This document shows, piece after piece, positions 1 through 6,612 of a stretch of 52,369 bases of DNA (positions are counted from its first letter, which is position 1; each line of letters starts with the position of its first letter). A program made the translations under genes and the position numbers. The stretch is from an uncultured Clostridia bacterium (lineage in GTDB: Bacteria; Bacillota; Clostridia; Christensenellales; Aristaeellaceae). Under the pieces are notes generated by a model. That model was not told where the DNA came from and did not search any database. It saw only the letters and a program-made list of their open reading frames with translations. The stretch covers positions 1-52,369 of the forward strand of contig CAMJUL010000021.1 of NCBI GenBank assembly GCA_946408995.1. Reading direction: 5' to 3'.

Positions 1-52
1 GTACGCACGGTGCGGTGAGAGGACGGGGGCTAATCACCCCCTCCTACTCGAT
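1..52 (+). mobile_element. Group II intron 3' end (domain V end and domain VI)
   Basis: The first 14 bases look like the 3' strand of group II intron domain V. Bases 16-52 form a domain VI hairpin: GGGGG at 25-29 pairs with CCCCC at 37-41, followed by an unpaired A at 46 that sits seven bases from the end CTCGAT, as expected of the branch-point adenosine. A diverged copy lies at 50377-50428 (45 of 52 bases identical). The rest of the intron and its reverse transcriptase would lie outside the window. That the contig starts inside a repeat suggests an assembly break at a multicopy element (inference). Confidence 0.65.
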
Positions 53-221
53 CAGAGGAAGGATCCCCCCCCCGAACACCTGCACGGTTTCCCCCGTCAG
101 GCTGAGTTTCCCTCCGATCGGACGGCCGGATCCCCGCCGGGCCGCCTGCCCGGGATGTCCTTCCCTTTGCCGCAGCGGCCGCTGCGTTTGCCCGCGGCCC
201 TGGCTGCCAGGGCCATCCTGA

Positions 222-558
222 TCTTCACCCGGCTGCGCTGCGGCGGATCCCTTTGGGGCGGCGGTCATCGGCATCGTATGCGGTGCGGCTGCGGTACTGT
301 CGGTGGAATGCTTTGACCGGAAGGCCCGGATCGACGGCCCGGCTGGCGTCCTCTCCGCGCACGGGGCCTGCGATTTTCCCGGCACGCTCCTGACCGGCTG
401 TTTCGTCACGGGCGTGATCCCCCCGAAGGGGCATTTCTGCAGCGGGGGCTGAGGTTCCTGGCCATCCAGGTCTTTGGGGCCGTCAGCACCATTGCCTGGG
501 CCGGAGCAGCGGTCACGGCGGTGTTCCTGCTGATCAAAGTGCTTTGCGTTCCGGAAGC
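222..558 (+). pseudogene. amtB: Decayed ammonium transporter (AmtB) 3' region
   Basis: From 222 to 449 the translation resembles the region of AmtB around SVEFFDK-IDDPVGAISVHG (here LSVECFDRKARIDGPAG then VLSAHGACDFPGTLLTGCF), ending at a TGA at 450. Shifting the frame by one base at 449 continues the family pattern (LRFLAIQVFGAVSTIAW, then VFLLIKVLCVP), which is the last membrane helix. Upstream of 222 there is a stop and no recognisable AmtB sequence, so only a C-terminal part with at least one frameshift survives. The homology runs directly into the uraA terminator. The 53-221 stretch holds nothing else I can recognise. Recognition is by family motif memory, not by alignment. Confidence 0.6.
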
Positions 559-592
559 AAAAAAAAGGCGGGAGCCGTCATGGGCCCCCGCC
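559..592 (-). terminator. Rho-independent terminator of pyrR-uraA
   Basis: Read on the minus strand, a GGCGGG-GGCC / GGCTCCCGCC stem with a short CATGAC loop is followed by eight U residues, 15 bases after the uraA stop codon. Confidence 0.85.
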
Positions 593-606
593 TGTCGGCT
601 GCCGTT

Positions 607-1953
607 TCAGGCTTTGCTGCCGCGACGGTTGAAGATCACGTTCACCAGGATGCCCAAAATGAGGCCGGTGGCGATGGAGGAAATCTGGATGGGGCCGAAG
701 TTCAGCGTCAGGCCGCCGATGCCGCACACGAGGATCGCGGCCACCACAAACAGGTTGCGGTTGTCGTTCAGGTCTACGGGCTGGAGCATCTTCAGGCCGG
801 ATACAGCGATGAAGCCATACAGGGCGATGCACACGCCGCCGACGATGCAGGAGGGGATGGAATTGACAAAGCAGACGAAGGGATCAAAGAAGGAGAGCAG
901 GATGCAGTACACCGCCGCGATGGCGATGGTGGAGATGGATGCGTTGCCGGTGATGGCGACGCATCCCACGGATTCGCCGTAGGTGGTGTTGGGGCAGCCG
1001 CCAAAGAAGGATCCGACGATGGAGCCGGCGCCGTCGCCAAGCAGCGTGCGGTCCAAGCCGGGGTCGGTGATCAGGTCCTTTTCGATGATGGAGGACAGGT
1101 TCTTGTGGTCGGCAATGTGTTCGGCCAGGGTAACGAAGGCCACCGGGGCGAACAAAAGGAAAATGCTGACCACATCCCCGAAGGAGCTGATGAGGCTTGC
1201 GCTGGCGGGCAGGACCGGGTCGTTCTCATAGACGCCGAACATGCCAAGGAAGGTGAACCGGGGCACTCGGAAGAGCCCCATGCCGTCAAAGGCGCTGAGA
1301 TTCACCAGCTGAAGGGCCTCGCTGCCCGTGGCGCGGCCGATCAGGGTCAGCACCAGCGCGATAACATAGGCGCCCAGGATCCCGACGATGAAGGGGATCA
1401 TCTTCAGGCCCTTGCTGCCCTTGACGCTGGCCCAGACGGTGATAAAGAAGGCGATCAGGCCCACCAGGATGCTGACCAGGCTATAGCTGCTTGAGGCGGT
1501 GTTGTTGAGGTTGCTGACGGCGCTGCCGCACAGGCTCAGACCGATCAGGGCCACGGTGGGGCCGATGACCACGGGGGGAAGCAGCCGGTTGACCCAGGCG
1601 GAGCCGGTCTTTTTGATGATCAGGGCGATGACAAGATACACCGCGCCGGCGAACACGGCGCCCAGGAAGATGCCCAGGAAGCCGAAGGCGACCGCGCCTG
1701 AAAGCGGGGCGATGAAGGCGAAGGAGGAGCCCAGGAAGACGGGGCTCTTCTGACGGGTGGCGACAAACAGATAGAACAGCGTCCCGAAGCCCGCACCGCA
1801 CAGCGCGGCGGGCTGGCTCATGTATGCGCCGGTCGGGTCCACGAGGACGGGCACCAGGAGGGTGGCGGCCATGATGGCCAGCAGCTGCTGGAAGGCGTAC
1901 ACCAGGTTTTTCTTCAGCGGGGGACGGTCGTTGGTGTTGTAGACGAGCTTCAT
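607..1953 (-). CDS. uraA: Uracil permease (NCS2 family)
   Basis: Membrane permease of 448 residues for uracil import, a normal length for the NCS2/UraA family with about 14 hydrophobic segments. Family signatures are visible: FLGSSFAFIAPL in the first third, FVTLAEHIADH and TTYGESVGCVAITG in the centre; the glutamates in the latter two correspond to the uracil-contacting residues of UraA. The start at 1953 is chosen because AGGAGG lies eight bases upstream and the protein then begins directly with MKLVYNTNDRPPL; an in-frame ATG at 2028 would add an unconserved arginine-rich leader. It follows pyrR by 84 bases and shares its attenuated promoter, the usual arrangement for pyrimidine salvage control in Bacillota. 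A xanthine specificity is possible but less likely next to pyrR. Confidence 0.92.
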   Translation of the reverse strand: MKLVYNTNDRPPLKKNLVYAFQQLLAIMAATLLVPVLVDPTGAYMSQPAALCGAGFGTLFYLFVATRQKSPVFLGSSFAFIAPLSGAVAFGFLGIFLGAVFAGAVYLVIALIIKKTGSAWVNRLLPPVVIGPTVALIGLSLCGSAVSNLNNTASSSYSLVSILVGLIAFFITVWASVKGSKGLKMIPFIVGILGAYVIALVLTLIGRATGSEALQLVNLSAFDGMGLFRVPRFTFLGMFGVYENDPVLPASASLISSFGDVVSIFLLFAPVAFVTLAEHIADHKNLSSIIEKDLITDPGLDRTLLGDGAGSIVGSFFGGCPNTTYGESVGCVAITGNASISTIAIAAVYCILLSFFDPFVCFVNSIPSCIVGGVCIALYGFIAVSGLKMLQPVDLNDNRNLFVVAAILVCGIGGLTLNFGPIQISSIATGLILGILVNVIFNRRGSKA

Positions 1954-2000
1954 GCGAAACCTCCTTGCTTCTGGTCCGGAGAGCAGGCCCCGGGGGTCCG

Positions 2001-2024
2001 GCCCGGGACGGAAGCGTCCCGGGC
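2001..2024 (-). repeat. Perfect GC-rich hairpin between pyrR and uraA
   Basis: GCCCGGGACG and CGTCCCGGGC form a 10-bp perfect stem with a four-base loop, directly after the pyrR stop. No U-run follows, so it is unlikely to be a complete terminator; it may protect or segment the mRNA. No PyrR-binding loop is visible beside it. Confidence 0.6.
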
Positions 2025-2037
2025 TCATGGGGGTCTT

Positions 2038-2622
2038 TTATGTCAACCGGCCTTCGGGCCGGGCTGACGCGGGATCGGACAGGTCATACAGAACGGCGCC
2101 GTCTGTGCCGTCCACTTCCTTCAGGCGGACGCTGACCCGCTCATGGCGGGCGGTGGGGATGTTTTTGCCCACAAAATCCGGGCGGATGGGCAATTCCCGG
2201 TGGCCCCGGTCAAAGAGCGCGCACAGCAGGATGCGCTTGGCGCGGCCCTGGCGCAGGACCGCCTCCATGGCGGCCCGGGCCGTCCGCCCGGTGTAAATAA
2301 CGTCGTCCACCAGCAATACGTTTCGGCCCAGCACCCCGCCGGGGATGCGTGCGTCCTCCACCAGCGGCTCCTGGGCGACGGGGGTCAGGTCGTCCCGGTA
2401 GAGGGAAATGTCCACCTCCCCCACGGGCAGGCGCACCCCCTCGAACAGGGCGATGTTTTCTCCAAGGCGCCTTGCCAGGGGAACGCCCCGGCGGCGGATG
2501 CCCACAAGGACGGTGTTCTCCAGGTCCTCGGTCTGCTCGATGATCTCGTGGGCGATGCGGGCCAGGGTCCGCTGCATGGTTTTTTCATCCATCAGGCGGG
2601 CTTTGACGGGGGGAATAGTCAT
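2038..2622 (-). CDS. pyrR: Bifunctional pyr operon attenuator / uracil phosphoribosyltransferase
   Basis: PyrR (194 residues) binds pyr mRNA in a UMP-dependent way and also has uracil phosphoribosyltransferase activity. The PRPP-binding loop DDVIYTGRTARAA is at residues 106-118 and the N-terminal part (GIRRRGVPLARRL) is typical of the family. A tail of about 15 residues after the usual end (DPASARPEGRLT) is slightly longer than in Bacillus. An AGGAGG sits just upstream of the ATG. It is first in an operon with uraA, behind a leader containing a PyrR-type binding loop and an intrinsic terminator, so it is probably autoregulated. Confidence 0.95.
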   Translation of the reverse strand: MTIPPVKARLMDEKTMQRTLARIAHEIIEQTEDLENTVLVGIRRRGVPLARRLGENIALFEGVRLPVGEVDISLYRDDLTPVAQEPLVEDARIPGGVLGRNVLLVDDVIYTGRTARAAMEAVLRQGRAKRILLCALFDRGHRELPIRPDFVGKNIPTARHERVSVRLKEVDGTDGAVLYDLSDPASARPEGRLT

Positions 2623-2673
2623 GAAGGACCTCCTGCTTGGGCCGGAAGGGGACGGGGAGGGCCGCCGGCATGG

Positions 2674-2755
2674 AAAAACGCCTCTCCGTTTCCAGAGAGG
2701 CGCACGTCAATACGGACAGGGATCCCCCGGGCCGCGGCGCTTTTTCCGCCTCTCT
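2674..2755 (-). promoter_or_regulatory. PyrR-type attenuator leader with intrinsic terminator
   Basis: On the minus strand the leader first shows AGAGAGGCG (2747-2755), matching the ARAGAGGC core of PyrR-binding loops, and then a terminator hairpin CGCCTCTC / GAGAGGCG (2679-2702) followed by five U residues at 2674-2678. The same AGAGAGGCG element can pair with the 5' strand of the terminator, giving the expected antiterminator alternative. Sequence pattern and position in front of pyrR are direct; regulation by UMP is family knowledge. Confidence 0.8.
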
Positions 2756-2791
2756 GTGCTGGAATTAAAAGCAGTCGGCTGACCGGGGCAA

Positions 2792-2820
2792 AGTATACCA
2801 TGGATGGAAAGGTTTGTAAA
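2792..2820 (-). promoter_or_regulatory. Promoter of pyrR-uraA
   Basis: TTTACA and TATACT separated by 17 bases on the minus strand, about 170 bases upstream of pyrR and just after the azlD stop. Confidence 0.8.
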
Positions 2821-2838
2821 GCCTCTTGTTTGGTCCCG

Positions 2839-3159
2839 TCAGAGGACCCCCGGGACAAGCTCGGTCAAAAAGACGGCGGCGCAGGCGCAGGCCGCCACCA
2901 GCAGGAGGGACTTGGTCCGGAAGGAAAGCAGGATCATCACCCCGAAGCCCACGAGGGCGGAGACAACGCTCCCGGTCTCGGACAGGATGGCGGGGAAGGT
3001 CATCACGCTGAGGGTGACGTAGGGCATGTAATACAGAAAGGACCGGAGAAAGACGCTGGTGAACCTGCGCCTGATCAGCGTCAGGGGCAGCATGCGGATA
3101 AGGTAGGTGACCCCTGCCATCACCAGGATATACAGGTATACGCTTTTTCCGCCGCTCAT
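2839..3159 (-). CDS. azlD: AzlD-type branched-chain amino acid exporter subunit
   Basis: Small membrane protein of 106 residues with about four hydrophobic segments, the size and layout of AzlD, which pairs with AzlC to export branched-chain amino acids or their analogues. The start overlaps the azlC stop as ATGA (3156-3159), implying translational coupling and a two-subunit transporter. It is last in the minus-strand operon starting with the rph-rdgB fusion. No convincing terminator lies between its stop and the pyrR promoter 18 bases downstream, so some read-through into the pyr leader is possible. The transported substrate cannot be read from sequence. Confidence 0.85.
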   Translation of the reverse strand: MSGGKSVYLYILVMAGVTYLIRMLPLTLIRRRFTSVFLRSFLYYMPYVTLSVMTFPAILSETGSVVSALVGFGVMILLSFRTKSLLLVAACACAAVFLTELVPGVL

Positions 3160-3863
3160 TTCGCCCCCTCCTCTTCTTCCCGGACCGGGAACAAAAGCGC
3201 GAAGGCGCAGGAAAGGGCCACCGCCAGCAGGATGATGCGGAAACCGGAGGTGACGTAGGGCAGGAGCACCGTAAAGGCCCAGGAGCACAGCATGGAAAGG
3301 GGGACCAGAAGGGCCAGGCGCCGGTCTTTGACGGTGGGCGGCAGGACGACGCCCATGAACATGGCGTACAGCGCTACCCCCAGGGCGCGGCGGATGGCGT
3401 CGGGCAAAAGCGCGCCGGCAAAGGCGCCCACCGCCGTACCGCCCACCCATCCGGGCACGGCCAGCAGCGTGACCCCTACCGTGTAGGTCCACTCCAGGGG
3501 CCAGGGCCGCAGGATGGAGACCCCGAAAATTTCGTCCGTGACGCCGTAGGCCATCAGGCACCGGGCCCCCAGGGAGGTCTCCGGCCTCAGCCGCTGGCTG
3601 AGGGCGCTGGACATCAAAAGGTACCGCAGGTTGATCAGCAGGGTGGTCAGGGCCATTTCGGTCAGGGACCCCGCGGCGCGGATGACGTCCAGGGCGGCGA
3701 ACTGGCCGGCGCTGGTCAGGTTGGTCAGGCTCATGATCATGGCCGCGGCGGGCGTCAGGCCGTTTTTGGCGGCCTGGATCCCGAAGGCGATGGAGACGGA
3801 AAAATAGCCGAGGAAAATCGGGACGCCGTCCCGCATCCCCTGTTTGAAATTGGAAGTGCTCAC
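3156..3863 (-). CDS. azlC: AzlC family branched-chain amino acid exporter
   Basis: Membrane protein of 235 residues with five to six hydrophobic segments. It starts with the family pattern FKQGMRDGVPIFLGYFSVSIAFGI and contains the conserved DEIFG region. The GTG at 3863 is preferred: it gives the typical AzlC N-terminus, whereas the in-frame ATG at 4046 would lie inside the upstream phosphodiesterase gene. A weak AAAGGA lies about twelve bases upstream. It works with the overlapping azlD as a large/small subunit pair in amino acid efflux. The link with upstream nucleotide and RNA enzymes appears to be only cotranscription. Confidence 0.85.
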   Translation of the reverse strand: MSTSNFKQGMRDGVPIFLGYFSVSIAFGIQAAKNGLTPAAAMIMSLTNLTSAGQFAALDVIRAAGSLTEMALTTLLINLRYLLMSSALSQRLRPETSLGARCLMAYGVTDEIFGVSILRPWPLEWTYTVGVTLLAVPGWVGGTAVGAFAGALLPDAIRRALGVALYAMFMGVVLPPTVKDRRLALLVPLSMLCSWAFTVLLPYVTSGFRIILLAVALSCAFALLFPVREEEEGAK

Positions 3864-3895
3864 GCTTTGGGCAGGTCCTTTCCCGGGCCGGGGCG

Positions 3896-4372
3896 TTATT
3901 TCAGTTCCGCCTCCAGGGCGCCGTTTGAATGGATGTACAAAAAGGCGTACCGTCCGTCCAGGACGGCGCCGGGGTTGAGAAGCAGGATGCCGCTTTCCCA
4001 CTGCATCCTCTGCACATGGGTATGTCCGTACAGGGCGGCCCGGCATCCCTTTGAGAAGGCGGCGTACAAAAGTCCTTCGATCCCCTGCCGCACCCCCAGA
4101 AGGTGGCCGTGGGTCAGCAGCATGGGGACCCCCTCCACATTCGTAACCAGGGCGTTTTCCCCGGGGGCGGCGGACCAGAAATCGCAGTTTCCCTTGACCC
4201 GCACAATGGGCGGAAGCAGGCTTTCAAACCGGTCCAGGTCGTGAAAGCCGTCCCCCAGGTGGAGGACGCCGCACAGGGGCTCCCCGTATTTGGCGGCAAG
4301 GAGGATCCTTTCCAGCCGGTCTGTCTCGCCGTGGCTGTCGGAGAGCACCAGGTATTTTTTCCGGCCGCTCAT
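3896..4372 (-). CDS. YfcE/MJ0936-type metallophosphoesterase
   Basis: Calcineurin-like phosphodiesterase of 158 residues, the usual size of the YfcE/MJ0936 group. The metal-binding motifs occur in order: DSH (12-14), GDG (40-42), GNCD (61-64), THGH (87-90) and GHTH (116-119), so the dinuclear metal site looks complete. The start overlaps the stop of the rph-rdgB fusion as ATGA (4369-4372). A YfcE-like phosphodiesterase next to rph and rdgB recurs in Bacillota. The physiological substrate is not known from sequence; homologues act on artificial phosphodiesters. Confidence 0.88.
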   Translation of the reverse strand: MSGRKKYLVLSDSHGETDRLERILLAAKYGEPLCGVLHLGDGFHDLDRFESLLPPIVRVKGNCDFWSAAPGENALVTNVEGVPMLLTHGHLLGVRQGIEGLLYAAFSKGCRAALYGHTHVQRMQWESGILLLNPGAVLDGRYAFLYIHSNGALEAELK

Positions 4373-5691
4373 TCCATTTCTTCCTCCAGGATGGGCAGCA
4401 TCTGGGCCATGGCCCTGGAGCGGTGGCTGATCTTGTTTTTGTCCTCGGCGGACATCTCCGCGAAGGTTTCCCCGGTGACGGTCTCAAAGTAGGGGTCGTA
4501 TCCGAAGCCGCCCGTTCCCCGGGGTTCGTAGGTGATGACGCCGGGGCACTCGCCGCGGACCACCCGCTCCCTTCCGTCCGGGGTCACCAGGGCGCAGCAG
4601 GAGACGAAGTGGGCGGTCCTTTCCTCCGGGGGCACGTCCTTCATTTTCTCAATCAGGAGGGCGTTGTTGGCCTTGTCATCCCCGTGATGGCCGCAGTAGC
4701 GGGCGCTGTGGACCCCGGGCTCCCCGTTCAGGCAGTCCACCGAAAGGCCGCTGTCGTCCGCCAGGGCGGCAAACCCGGTGGCGTTTCTCAGGGCGCGGGC
4801 CTTGATGAGGGCGTTTTCCTCGAAAGTCTCGCCGTTTTCCTCGATGTCGCCGGCAAACCCGGCCTCTGCCATGGTCAGCACCCGGTACTTGTCTCCCAGC
4901 ATCTCCTTGAGCTCGTCCACCTTGTGGGGATTGTTGGAGGCCAGGACCACCGTGCGGGGCGGCGCGATCCACTGCTGCCTGTCCCCCAGCACCTTCCGCT
5001 GCAGGTTCATCAGCTCCAGACACCCCCTCTCCCCCAGATCCGTCAGGCGGTCCATTTCCTCCCGGGTAAAGGGACGGCCCTCCCCGGTGCCCTGCAGCTC
5101 GATGAAGCGGGACAGGTCGTCCATGACGAAGTTCATGTCCACCTGGGCGGAGGAATCCTCCTCATAGCACAGGTCCAGACAGGGTTCTCCGTCCACGATG
5201 CCCGCGGACACCGCCGCGATCTGCCGGCGCACGGGGGATTCCTTCAATTGTCCCCGGCGGATCATTTTGTCCACAGCGCAGACCAGCGCCACGAACCCGC
5301 CGGTGATGGCCGCGGTGCGGGTGCCGCCGTCGGCCTCCAGCACATCGCAGTCGATGGTGACGGTATAGCCGCAAAGCAGCCGCCGGTCCACCGCCTGGCG
5401 CAGGCTGCGCCCGATCAGGCGGGAGATCTCCACGCCCCGTCCGTCCCGTTTCAGCCCGTCCCGGGCCTTGCGCTTGCCGGTGGAGGCGGGCAGCATGGCA
5501 TATTCCGCCGTGAGCCAGCCCACGTTCTGCCCCTTCAGGAAGGGGGGCACGCCTTCCTCCACGCTGGCGGTGCAGATCACCCGGGTGCCGCCGGTCTCGA
5601 TCAGGCAGCTGCCTGCCGCCGAGCGCACGTAATCGGGAATGATCCGGTGAAACCGAAGCTCGTCCGGGGCTCGCTGATCCAGCCTTTCCAT
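4369..5691 (-). CDS. rph-rdgB: RNase PH / non-canonical purine NTP pyrophosphatase fusion
   Basis: A 440-residue two-domain protein. Residues 1 to about 243 are RNase PH, the phosphorolytic 3' exonuclease that trims tRNA ends (MLPASTGKR at 66-74; GGTRTAAITG at 122-131). Residues 246-440 are the RdgB/HAM1 house-cleaning enzyme that hydrolyses dITP and XTP (SNNPHK 252-257, FEENALIKA 290-298, ADDSGL 311-316, GFGYDP 395-400, KNKISHRSRA 418-427). No stop or frameshift separates the domains. The ATG at 5691 gives the normal RNase PH N-terminus (MERLDQRAPDELR) and has GGAGGG upstream. Fusions of these two enzymes are known in some Bacillota. First gene of an operon with the phosphodiesterase and azlCD. 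Confidence 0.93.
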   Translation of the reverse strand: MERLDQRAPDELRFHRIIPDYVRSAAGSCLIETGGTRVICTASVEEGVPPFLKGQNVGWLTAEYAMLPASTGKRKARDGLKRDGRGVEISRLIGRSLRQAVDRRLLCGYTVTIDCDVLEADGGTRTAAITGGFVALVCAVDKMIRRGQLKESPVRRQIAAVSAGIVDGEPCLDLCYEEDSSAQVDMNFVMDDLSRFIELQGTGEGRPFTREEMDRLTDLGERGCLELMNLQRKVLGDRQQWIAPPRTVVLASNNPHKVDELKEMLGDKYRVLTMAEAGFAGDIEENGETFEENALIKARALRNATGFAALADDSGLSVDCLNGEPGVHSARYCGHHGDDKANNALLIEKMKDVPPEERTAHFVSCCALVTPDGRERVVRGECPGVITYEPRGTGGFGYDPYFETVTGETFAEMSAEDKNKISHRSRAMAQMLPILEEEME

Positions 5692-5745
5692 AACCTGTCC
5701 CTCCCAGATAAAGCGTTGAAAGGACCACAGGGTCCGTATGGGGTG

Positions 5746-5751
5746 ATTATA
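5746..5751 (-). promoter_or_regulatory. Possible -10 element for the rph-rdgB operon
   Basis: A perfect TATAAT on the minus strand 55 bases upstream of the start; no good -35 hexamer is visible at the right distance, so this is tentative. Confidence 0.4.
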
Positions 5752-5870
5752 CGCCATTTGGCCCGCAAAGAAAAGAAACCGGCAGATAAAACTTTGCTTT
5801 TTCCGGTTCGTTTTTTGGACAGGAACGCAATAAACCGTCAGAGGAGAGGCAAGAATCCGCCGGCTGATGC

Positions 5871-5899
5871 TTGCCATTTTTTTAGGGCGGGTTTATAAT
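5871..5899 (+). promoter_or_regulatory. Promoter of the DUF4867/isomerase operon
   Basis: TTGCCA and TATAAT with a 17-base spacer, 33 bases before the start codon at 5932. Confidence 0.8.
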
Positions 5900-5931
5900 A
5901 GAAAAAGTCTGAAACGTTGGAGGAGTGCGAT

Positions 5932-6567
5932 ATGAAAATCATTGACGCGGCGGACGCGGCGTTCCGTCCCTACGGACGCATCGTGGAAGGGTACCCGGTA
6001 CAGTCCCTTCTGGACGCGCTGGAGGGCACGCCGCTGCCGGAGGGCACGGCGTACGTGCCCCGGGAGGAAAAGCTTCACGCGGCTCCGGACGCGGAAAAGG
6101 TGGGCACGGGCCTGTTCGGCGGCATGCCTTTCCAGCTGGGCTGGTGCAACGGCCACAACACCCGTCTGAACTGTCTGGAGTATCACAGGGATTCCGAATT
6201 CAACCTGGGCACGGAGGATTTCATCCTGCTGCTGGCCAGGATGGAGGACATTGCCCCGGACGGGACGCTGGACACGTCCCTGGTGAAGGCCTTCCGGGTA
6301 CCCAAGGGCGTTCTTGTGGAGGTGTACGCGACCACCCTTCATTACGCCCCCTGCCATACCGACCCCGCCAAGGGATTCCGGGTGATGGTGGGCCTGCCTG
6401 CCCAGACCAATACGGACTGGCGGCCGGGGGAGAGGCAAAACATCATGGATGAGACCCTTTGGGCCCGGAACAAATGGCTTCTGGCCCACAAAGACTCGTC
6501 CGAGGCCGCCCAGGGCGCCTGTATCCGCCTGGTAGGCGAGAACCTGGATATCGAAAAGGACCTGTAA
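5932..6567 (+). CDS. DUF4867-like protein (cupin-like, sugar locus)
   Basis: A 211-residue cytoplasmic protein without signal peptide or membrane segment. It resembles the DUF4867 family, whose members sit beside fucose/arabinose-isomerase homologues in Clostridia; the assignment is from memory. A histidine- and glutamate-containing stretch (CNGHNTRLNCLEYHRDSEFN) followed by the beta-rich pattern VPKGVLVEVYATTLHYAPCH suggests a metal-binding cupin barrel such as a ureidoglycolate-lyase-like or sugar-epimerising fold. The ATG at 5932 is preferred because GGAGGAG lies seven bases upstream. The isomerase-like gene follows 45 bases later, so the two probably act on the same sugar. No catalytic role has been established. 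Confidence 0.6.
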   Translation: MKIIDAADAAFRPYGRIVEGYPVQSLLDALEGTPLPEGTAYVPREEKLHAAPDAEKVGTGLFGGMPFQLGWCNGHNTRLNCLEYHRDSEFNLGTEDFILLLARMEDIAPDGTLDTSLVKAFRVPKGVLVEVYATTLHYAPCHTDPAKGFRVMVGLPAQTNTDWRPGERQNIMDETLWARNKWLLAHKDSSEAAQGACIRLVGENLDIEKDL

Positions 6568-6612
6568 AACCTGCTTTGGACCCCAACAACACATTTGGAG
6601 GAGTGAACTGCC

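Noticed and set aside
1-221. Short peptide frames at the left edge and at 50391-50759 (starting MRGRGLI or MRGRELI) as genes
   Set aside because: The shared peptide start is a translation of the group II intron domain VI sequence, a frequent misannotation.
544-1494. Long open frames on the strand opposite uraA, rph-rdgB, the isomerase-like gene and the phosphohexomutase
   Set aside because: These are mirror frames of GC-rich genes: histidine/glycine/glutamine-rich, no family motifs, and no consistent ribosome binding sites. The opposite strand has clear families.
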